In this document: piece by piece, positions 56,693-64,000 of the stretch
Position numbering within the stretch: the stretch's first letter is position 1
Layout: every line of letters starts with the position of its first letter
Assembly (NCBI GenBank): GCA_036365455.1
Contig: JAWQUS010000002.1
Span: forward strand, 2,604,001-2,668,000
From: Macrosoma leucophasiata
Taxonomy: Eukaryota; Arthropoda; Insecta; Lepidoptera; Hedylidae
Direction of reading: 5' to 3'
Length of the DNA: 64,000 nucleotides
Made by a program: the position numbers and the translations under genes
Notes under the pieces: model-generated
Databases searched by the model: none
What the model was told of the DNA's origin: nothing
Seen by the model: only the letters and a program-made list of their open reading frames with translations

Positions 56693-56978
56693 CATAGAGC
56701 AACACTGGAGGGGAGTAGCCATATGCAGGCTTACCTCTCTGTCAAAGTACAAGCCCAAATGGGCCTATGCCTGTCGCCTATATGTTTAAATGTGTGCGTG
56801 AAATTGTTTCTGTATTTTGATAGTCAAGGTGTGAGTTTCGTAGTAATAGACGATTTTAGTAGTGTGCGTGTGTGTTGCACGCATTTCCCATCGCAAAAAA
56901 TTACAGACTGTTTTGCATCGGTAATAAACGCTATGGCTACTACCCTCCAGTCCGCCGCGCGCCGGGTGTTGCTCTATG
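56693..56978. mobile_element. hAT-type MITE, copy 6
   Basis: CATAGAGCAACACTGGAGGG and CGCCGGGTGTTGCTCTATG ends. Flanks CTTAAAAT and ATTAAAAT agree in seven of eight bases. Confidence 0.8.
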
Positions 56979-57175
56979 ATTAAAATAAAGATTAAAAAAA
57001 AAAGAATAGGAGCATCGAAGTCGACGATTCCCTAAATTTTTATCCTAAATCATCGTTATATTTTATGATTTATTAACCTACAAATATATTTGCCGAAAGT
57101 AAAGACAATGTCACTTTTTTGACTTCAAAATGTGTCCAAGGTGACCTCAACGCTGGAACTGAAATATATATTTTT

Positions 57176-57467
57176 TTTACTTTATGTAATGGAAGTGGCA
57201 AACAAGCATACAGTTCACATTGATGTTAAGTGATGACTGCAGCCTATAAACACCCACACAAAGACCAAGGTCAAAATGCAGATGCTTTACCACTCCTCAG
57301 GCCGAAGGTGTTGTGCCTCTGTGCCGGAAATTACAGGGCCGTACATTACCACCTGACCGGAACACGATAGTGCTGAACACTACCATTTAGCGGCGAGTAT
57401 ATTAGGTAATGCGGTAGTGCCTACGCCCGCGAGCTCCGTCACTGGAGCTCTACAACCAGTAAATAAT
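57176..57467 (-). mobile_element. Retroposon 1 copy
   Basis: Complete, with the T run and CTTTATGTAATGGAAGTGGC at the tail side and GAGCTCTACAACCAGTAAAT at the head side on plus. Confidence 0.75.
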
Positions 57468-57890
57468 TATGAATACAATATATTAATGAAGAATACAAAA
57501 ATTTAATTGCAATATTATGTATCTTATAACATTTAACCTTCGGTTTAAAATGCGTCACAGAAATAAATTTCATTTTATTGTATTTATTTACGAAATGTTA
57601 ACGTTTAACATATTATTATTAATTAAAATATATTAAACTGACGTCTTTGATGAACGACCTTTCTAGATTCGTTGAAATCCTATGGGTGCCTACATATTAA
57701 TATTTTATTAGTAATAAACAGGTATAATAATTAATATAAGCGCTTTATTTACTTCACCGGCTGTTATTATTGTATAGATATGAAATTTTAAAAGATAAGT
57801 AGTGTTTTTTTTTATAATAGATATTTTAATTGCAATTTAAATAAAATATGAATTAGTATTTAAATTGTACAATGTTTATTTTAAGACTCA
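57468..57890. other. Gap; AT-rich, no gene
   Basis: Very AT-rich; nothing supported. Confidence 0.4.
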
Positions 57891-57897
57891 TTCAAGA

Positions 57898-58125
57898 CTA
57901 GCTGTACCCGCGAATTCGTCCGCGTAAGTATTTATGATTTTCCAGTATCTACCCGGACGAAGTCGTGGGCGCAGCTAGTATAAAAGTAGCCTAAGTTACT
58001 CCTTGTCACATCAGCTATCTGCCAGTGAAAGTCCAGTCAAAATCGGTCCAGCCGTTCCCAAGATTAGCCCCGCCAAACAGACAGACAGACAGACAAAAAT
58101 TGTAAAAAATGTTGTTTTGGTATAT
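57898..58125. repeat. Palindromic CTAG-ended block plus dispersed repeat
   Basis: CTAGCTGTACCCGCGAATTC (57898) and GACGAAGTCGTGGGCGCAGCTAG (to 57979) form an imperfect 82-bp palindrome. This is followed by TCACATCAGCTATCTGCCAG, AAAATCGGTCCAGCCG and the CAGACAGACAGA run. Such blocks are common lepidopteran repeats, perhaps Helitron-derived. Confidence 0.45.
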
Positions 58126-59067
58126 GTACCGTGCATACATACATATGCATTTAATAAAAAGCGGTTATTTTAATATTACAAACAGACACTCCAATTTTAT
58201 TTATTTGTATAGATTGATAGTGTTTTTGTTTTATTTTTATTTTTTATTTTAAGATCTATATGATCTACAAAATTATATTGTTATATTATAGATCTATATT
58301 TGTAAATAGGTATTATCAAGAAGCTTGTAGGTAAAAATGGAGTCAACACTCCAAACAAAAGTTTGAGTCAAATACCTACTGTGCAGGACGCTCATGAATA
58401 ATGTACAGTGTTAGTGATTAAAAAACAGTTTTGATAGTGATCGGCCATACAGTCCTCAATAGTGTACGTTGTCAGCGCGTAGACAACCAATAACAATCGT
58501 GTTGTGTAGTCGTCAATAGCATAGTACACAATAGTATACGTTATCGGAACGTAGATAGAGCTTAAGTGACCAATAGCGTTAGAGTATTGTAAAACTTCTA
58601 TTTTTAGATTTTGACTTTGTTATGTAATAGTTGTGATAATTTAGAGTGTAATTAATAGTTTTGTGTCACTTAAAGCTCGTTTGTATTTAATATTACTTTG
58701 TTTTGTATAGTTTAATAGTTTTTTGTATGTAATTTCATAGTTTAGCATAGCATGTTTGTTTATTTTACTTTGTTTTATAGTTTTTAACATTTGAAATAGT
58801 TTTATGTTTGTTTTATTACTGTAATATGTACATTTTTGACTGAAAATAAAGAATTTTGATGTCTGTTGTTTTCTTTCGGTAATGATCTGAGATACATAGA
58901 GATTTTAATTGGCCAAATAGATCTAATAGCTGATTGGTTGTTCGAATCAACCAATCACAGATAGTAAAATTTGTTTGCTTGAAATTTAAATATCTCTTGT
59001 GATTGGTTACTTGAACCAACAACCAATCACAGGAGGTTTTCTTAAGCTCGATGACCTTGAGATTTTA
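58126..59067. promoter_or_regulatory. Promoter-like or LTR-like stretch with CCAAT palindromes
   Basis: Contains an AATAAA (58844-58849), then two inverted CCAAT pairs: TGATTGGTTG / CAACCAATCA (58931-58957) and TGTGATTGGTT / AACCAATCACA (58999-59031). A TATA-like GAATAAAAGTAGGG follows at 59068-59081, and an initiator-like CAGTTCG at about 59100. This could be the U3 part of an LTR, a LINE promoter or a host promoter. No gag-pol or partner LTR was found. Confidence 0.35.
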
Positions 59068-59819
59068 GAATAAAAGTAGGGCAGTTTTGTATGGCCGGTA
59101 CAGTTCGTCGACAGCACTCGGAATACTCGGATCACTACCTAAGGAAGAAATCAGAAGGAAAATAATAGTGAACAGTGAAAAAGCGTTTTATTAGAACATC
59201 CAGTAGAGCGTGTCACCCTGGTTCGCTTGCGCTGCTTTATCCGCCATACGGCGTGAGTCTTCAATCCAGTCAATAGTAAAGTGTCGTATCTGACACCTAC
59301 ATAGCTCTATCCTCCTCTTGGGGGGCCGACCTCTCTTTTTAGTGTGATCTGTGGTATTGCTATCTTTTTATTTATATCTCCTACGAAACTTTGTGAAAGA
59401 AACACTACAGTTACAGTATTACATGATAAACATTACTGCATAATTTATTTACAACTTATTAAATGTATTCAATAAACTGTTTTAAAAATTATTAATAATA
59501 TATCTCACATTGACTATTTTGAGTTAGTGTATCAGTTGAAATTATACACCGACTTCTATGGACTGTACGGAAATACATACTTTTTTCGGGTAGGTGCAAA
59601 AACATCAAGCACATGTGTTTTACTAATTTATTTATTGTAAACTATAAATATTAATTTATTTATCAATTAAAAGTACTTACATTAATCCCTTGTGCTCAAA
59701 TTTGACACATATTAAGAAGACAGCCAGATATTTTATGAATTAAATCTAATAATTTGCACCTGCCATCGACCTATCAACACTGGTACACTTCTTTTGTTTG
59801 TTCCACTTTTATCACCAAA

Positions 59820-60608
59820 ATGTCCACTATCAATGATATAGCAGAGCTCCAGAGAACATCACTTGCATTACTTAATCAACGTATGGCTGATTTTGAGTCA
59901 CTTCTTAAAGCATCACCAACAACTGCAGGTACTGATTTGAGCGTTCTGACACGTGAATTTGCTGACTTTAAGGAGCATGTGAAGAATATGTTTAAGGTTT
60001 TTCATCAGCAATTAATTGATGTAAGCCGGAGTATTGACATAATAGAGACTCGTCACAGGCGTAAGTTTCTGTTGCTCAATGGGGTACCGGAAAATAATGA
60101 TGAGAATGCTGCGGAGAGTGTCATCACAGTCATGTGTACCAAGCTAGGTATATCTGACATAAGTACATCTGCCTTCCTCTCGTGCCACAGATTAGGTACC
60201 AAAAGCAATGATCGCACTAGACCCATATTAATCCGTTTCTCTGATCCTGTAATTAAAAATTCTGTTTGGAACAACAAAACAAAACTGAAAGGATCTCCAT
60301 ATGTTTTGGCCGAGTTCCTGACCCGCCAGCGTCAAGAGGTTTTCATAGCGGCAAAAAAACAGTTTGGTATTTCCAAAGTCTGGACCCTGGGCTGCGATAT
60401 ATTTGTAAGACTTCCGGATGGCAAACGTAGCCGAATTTTATGCCACGAAGACGTCGTAGCACTGGCAGCCACGGCCAATAAGTTCTGTAAACCATCAGGT
60501 GTTACTATAGGCACTTCTGTTAAAACTGCAAGTATCCGGGACAGGCGAGAACATACACCACCAACGGAGGCTCCTTCCAGGTCCAAGCGAGTAATCAAGC
60601 ATAAGTGA
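59820..60608 (+). CDS. LINE ORF1 protein (RNA-binding, L1-ORF1p-like fold)
   Basis: 262 residues from the ATG at 59820 (context ACCAAAATGT). An in-frame extension upstream to 59754 has only a TTG start, so I prefer the ATG. Residues 1-75 are a helical, probably coiled-coil lead (LNQRMADFESLLK, REFADFKEHVKNMFKVFHQQ). Then come RRKFLLLNGVPENN, LSCHRLGTKSNDRTRPILIR and VLAEFLTRQRQEVFIAAKKQ, the RRM-like and C-terminal domain pattern of ORF1 in insect two-ORF LINEs. No zinc knuckles or esterase motif. ORF1 proteins bind the element RNA for retrotransposition. The frame is intact. It lies 586 bp before ORF2, on the same strand. Confidence 0.75.
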   Translation: MSTINDIAELQRTSLALLNQRMADFESLLKASPTTAGTDLSVLTREFADFKEHVKNMFKVFHQQLIDVSRSIDIIETRHRRKFLLLNGVPENNDENAAESVITVMCTKLGISDISTSAFLSCHRLGTKSNDRTRPILIRFSDPVIKNSVWNNKTKLKGSPYVLAEFLTRQRQEVFIAAKKQFGISKVWTLGCDIFVRLPDGKRSRILCHEDVVALAATANKFCKPSGVTIGTSVKTASIRDRREHTPPTEAPSRSKRVIKHK

Positions 60609-61194
60609 TTCGTATCGGTGTTGTAAGGATACATGACTCTGGGTTTGTTTTAAAGTTTATATTTATGTTTGTGGTAGCCAATTTGCGTTCTTCGTCTGTA
60701 ATCTTCTCGTACTAACTTGTTAACTTGTAATCACTTTATCAATTTGTGTATTATTATATCACCCCTGTAGTTTTTGTATTGTGGTTGTAGAATTTGTAGA
60801 TTACCTACTTTTATTTAATATTTTCTGCTTGTATTTTTAGTTGTGCGTCACTGTCAATTCAATAGTCTGTCATTCATTTGACATCTTATGTCACTTTGTA
60901 ATCTCCGTTCTGAAATCTTGTTTAATTTTTGTTTGTGTACACAATTATTAGTTGCTTTTCTGTAATGTAGTGAATAGTTGCATATTATTATTTCTCCATA
61001 AAGTAGTAGTTAGTAGTTTTGTACTATGTAGTTAATTGGTTGCTTTTTTTTTTCTTATTTGTAGTGAGTTATGTATGTGAACGGTCGGTTGGCAGGTTAA
61101 CTAAAACTTGTCGAGTAACTTAACATAAGCATTTTTGTAGCATATAACTATTTTTTTATATATTTATATTTAATATTTATTTATACTTTATATT

Positions 61195-64000
61195 ATGTCT
61201 GATGATGACTCATTTTACTCCGCTTGCGATAATTCTTCGCTTTCTCTTTCCTCTTGTGATGACTCTTTCTCTCTAAATGTTAAATTGCGCGAAATTTTCT
61301 CCCAATCTTACTGCTTTAATGTGTGCCACATAAATGCACAAAGCATTCCGCAACACTACTCGGAGCTTCTTGATGTGTTTACTGATGTTTCATTACATGC
61401 AATTTTAATTTCAGAAAGTTGGCTCAAGCCCGAGCTTCCGTCTACGGCTTTTAGTTTACCTAACTACGTTCTAATTCGAAATGATCGCTCAGGGGCAAGG
61501 GCCGGGGGTGTCGCTGTTTACCTTCGCAGCGATATCCCTTTCAAAATTATCGCATCTTCTCAATCGCTCTATGATAGCAACCCTGAATATTTGTGTTTAG
61601 AAATATCAGTGAAAGGGTGCAAAGCCGTACTCGGTGTTGTCTACTGTCCCCCCTCTATTAACTACTTCTTCACTCTGGAAACTCTGTTCGAATCTTTGTC
61701 ATCGGAGTACGAACATCTCATCGTAATGGGTGACTTTAATACCGACATGCTCAAGAATTCAACCCGATCTCAAAGATTAAGGTCGATCCTGGAATCAACC
61801 AATTTATCGTTGCTACCACTTGAGGCTACCCATTTAAATATTGATACGGATGATTCCTGGCTTGATCTGATTCTGTCCTCTTCAAGGGAACTTGTTGCAC
61901 TTCATGGTCAGGTTACTGCACCGAATTTCTCGAGACATGAATTGATATATTTATGTTATAAAATTAAACCGCCTAAAGTACGCCCGTCTATAGTCTACCT
62001 TCGCAACTTCGCTCGTTTAGATATTAGTAAACTTAAAGCTGATGTCGAGAATGTGTCTTGGTCAGACATCATAGTAGCATCCTCGATTGATGACAAAATT
62101 AATTTATTTAACGATAAGGTATTAACTCTGTTTAATACCCATGCTCCTATTAAAGCTGTTCGGGTTAAGCGTCCTCCGGCACCCTGGATTACCAGGCTTG
62201 TTCGCATGGCAATTGCCCGTCGAGATAGAGCTTTTCGTAAATTTAAAAGGAACCGTAGCGACAATAATTGGGATCTATACAAACTGTCAAGAAATCGGTG
62301 TAACAAAATGATAAGAGATTCAAAACGCCGCTATATCCGTGACAACATTCAAAACTCTTCACCGGCTAACATGTGGAAATTTTTGGGTTCGCTTGGCTTT
62401 GGCAAGGTTAAATCAGAGTTCAAATCTTCTTCTCTATCTTTGAACGATCTTAACAATCATTTCTCTCAAATGTCATCCGTTAGTAATACCGTTACCACCC
62501 AAAATATATCTAACCTAATTTCCACGCCGTGTTCTCCAATTTCGTTTAATTTTTCCTCTGTTACTACTGACGATGTGCTAAAATATGCACAATCCATCAA
62601 ATCCAACGCCACCGGTTGCGATGGATTAAGCAGAAAGATGATACTTTTGATCCTTGACATAATTTTACCATTTATAACCCATATATTTAACTTTTCCTTA
62701 CTAACCGGTACGTTTCCTTTGATCTGGCGCAAAGCGCATATAATCCCTCTGCCTAAGGTTTCAAACCCAAGTATTGCTACCCATTACAGGCCAATATCTA
62801 TTCTCCCTTTTTTATCAAAGGTGTTGGAAGCTTTAGTCCACAAACAATTGTCAAGTTATGTCATCAAAAACGACCTAATCTCAGAATTCCAGTCTGGCTT
62901 CAGAAAGGGCCATAGTACATCTACTGCTTTACTCAAAATTACGGAAGACGTGCGGATTGGCATGGGGAGTTCGAAGCTGACAGTGTTAGTTTTACTTGAC
63001 TTTTCTAATGCCTTTAATGCTGTCAGCCACGATATTCTCAATGCCATCCTTTCGCGTGCTGGCATTTCTTCAGTAGAACAGAGTTGGTTCTCATCTTATC
63101 TTCGAGGTCGTCAGCAGGCTGTCAAAGCTGGTAGTGAATTCTCCGACTGGTGCGACTTATCCTCTGGCGTACCTCAAGGCGGTATACTCTCTCCACTCTT
63201 ATTTTCTTTTTTTATCAATACTCTCTCACATAACCTGAAATGCTCTTATCATTTGTACGCCGATGACTTACAGCTCTATATTCAAACAAACTTTGACAAC
63301 ATTAATAATGCCATAATATCTATTAATAATGACCTTCAGTCGATCTTTGTGTGGTCCCACCGTTTTGGCGCTACTGTCAACGCATTAAAATCGCAAGTCA
63401 TTATTCTGGGCAGTGCGTATTATATTAATAGTTTAAATTTTGACCGCTTAACGCCAATTCTATACAATAACAGTATAATACCGTTTTCTTCGGATGTTAG
63501 AGATTTAGGTTTGACTATAGACAGTACTTTAAGTTGGAAAAAACATATTATTGAAATCAACAAACGCGTTATTTTAATTTTACGTTGTCTCTATCGCTTC
63601 AAACACTTTTTACCAATTAGGACAAAAACTCTTTTAGTACAGTCACTTGTGTTGCCCATTATTGACTATGCAGATGTTTGTTGCTCTAACATGACACAAG
63701 ATCTCCTTAACAAAATGGATCGGATGCTTAACAATTGCACTAGATACATCTTCGGGCTTCGCAAATATGACCACATTTCCAACTACCGTTCCCAGCTTAA
63801 ATGGCTGCCTATCCGCGAAAGGAGATCCCTTCGGATACTCTGTATGTTTTTCACCATCATCAACGATCCTTGTGCTCCTAATTACCTAAAATGTAATTTT
63901 CATAAACTCGGCGATTTACACAATTTGAATCTTCGTTCGTCCGATAGTCTTAAATTCAAAATTCCTTCTCACCGTACTGGTTTCTATTCCAATTCTTTTA
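61195..64000 (+). CDS. LINE ORF2: endonuclease and reverse transcriptase, open to the window end
   Basis: 935 codons without a stop from ATG 61195 to the edge. Endonuclease (APE type) about residues 40-255: NAQSI (47), SESWL with Glu74, GVAVYLR, VVYCPPS, VMGDFN (178-182) and SRHELI (246, where most relatives have SDH). Reverse transcriptase about 420-720: HYRPISILPF, FRKGHSTSTALL, LLDFSNAFNAVSH (Asp602), SGVPQGGILSPLLF (657-), YADD (688-691), DLGLTIDSTLSWKKH, then LPIIDYADVCCSN and a WLPIRERR tail motif. This layout is that of the CR1/Jockey-like LINE group. The catalytic YADD and Asp602 are present. KAFDxVxH is altered to NAFNAVSH. The 3' end is outside. Likely a fairly young copy, given no break in 2.8 kb. 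Confidence 0.85.
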   Translation, partial: MSDDDSFYSACDNSSLSLSSCDDSFSLNVKLREIFSQSYCFNVCHINAQSIPQHYSELLDVFTDVSLHAILISESWLKPELPSTAFSLPNYVLIRNDRSGARAGGVAVYLRSDIPFKIIASSQSLYDSNPEYLCLEISVKGCKAVLGVVYCPPSINYFFTLETLFESLSSEYEHLIVMGDFNTDMLKNSTRSQRLRSILESTNLSLLPLEATHLNIDTDDSWLDLILSSSRELVALHGQVTAPNFSRHELIYLCYKIKPPKVRPSIVYLRNFARLDISKLKADVENVSWSDIIVASSIDDKINLFNDKVLTLFNTHAPIKAVRVKRPPAPWITRLVRMAIARRDRAFRKFKRNRSDNNWDLYKLSRNRCNKMIRDSKRRYIRDNIQNSSPANMWKFLGSLGFGKVKSEFKSSSLSLNDLNNHFSQMSSVSNTVTTQNISNLISTPCSPISFNFSSVTTDDVLKYAQSIKSNATGCDGLSRKMILLILDIILPFITHIFNFSLLTGTFPLIWRKAHIIPLPKVSNPSIATHYRPISILPFLSKVLEALVHKQLSSYVIKNDLISEFQSGFRKGHSTSTALLKITEDVRIGMGSSKLTVLVLLDFSNAFNAVSHDILNAILSRAGISSVEQSWFSSYLRGRQQAVKAGSEFSDWCDLSSGVPQGGILSPLLFSFFINTLSHNLKCSYHLYADDLQLYIQTNFDNINNAIISINNDLQSIFVWSHRFGATVNALKSQVIILGSAYYINSLNFDRLTPILYNNSIIPFSSDVRDLGLTIDSTLSWKKHIIEINKRVILILRCLYRFKHFLPIRTKTLLVQSLVLPIIDYADVCCSNMTQDLLNKMDRMLNNCTRYIFGLRKYDHISNYRSQLKWLPIRERRSLRILCMFFTIINDPCAPNYLKCNFHKLGDLHNLNLRSSDSLKFKIPSHRTGFYSNSF

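Noticed and set aside
58126..59345. Complete LTR retrotransposon
   Set aside because: No second LTR, primer-binding site or gag-pol frame nearby.
1..64000. CRISPR arrays, bacterial operons or a toxin/defence island
   Set aside because: No regular direct repeats with spacers, and all host genes are eukaryotic with introns.

Overview
The window is nuclear DNA from an insect, almost certainly a moth or butterfly. It is AT-rich, its genes have GT-AG introns, and it is crowded with small retroposons, foldback elements and LINE tails of the kinds typical of Lepidoptera. No bacterial features, operons or CRISPR arrays are present.

Four host genes can be supported. (1) At the left edge, on the minus strand, is the first 98 coding bases of the small subunit of molybdopterin synthase (MOCS2A/MoaD family). 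(2) At 3158-9160 (+) is a 2000-residue TACC-family protein in one uninterrupted reading frame, with the family coiled coil at its C-terminus. (3) At 20006-29835 (+) is IFT46, an intraflagellar-transport B subunit. I rebuilt it from seven exons whose phases agree and give 387 residues; a match to the RFX X-box (a cilia-gene promoter element) lies across its start codon. (4) At 38690-48014 (-) are the last four coding exons of a CGRRF1-like RING protein, running off toward N-terminal exons I could not find. One of its exons has degraded tandem copies beside it.

Almost everything else is mobile DNA. Families seen: a 290-bp poly-A retroposon with about nine near-complete copies ('retroposon 1'); three tRNA-headed SINE families (here A, B, C); six copies of a hAT-type MITE with 8-bp target duplications; other TIR elements, including two insertions with 5- and 6-bp duplications; 5'-truncated LINE copies from several families; and a dead, truncated mariner. 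The right end (59820 to past 64000) is a LINE whose two reading frames are open as far as can be seen.

Layout: 0-3 kb MOCS2A start and a hAT-like element; 3-10.6 kb TACC; 10.6-20 kb LINE/SINE graveyard; 20-30 kb IFT46 with repeats in its introns; 30-38.6 kb repeats and featureless AT-rich DNA; 38.7-48 kb CGRRF1-like gene with repeats in its introns; 48-58 kb repeats and mariner; 58.4-59.2 kb promoter-like stretch; 59.8-64 kb LINE. I see no new enzymatic system. The most unusual items are the X-box on the IFT46 start codon, the exon micro-array in the RING gene, the nested insertion whose empty site is also in the window, and the paired CCAAT palindromes near 59 kb.
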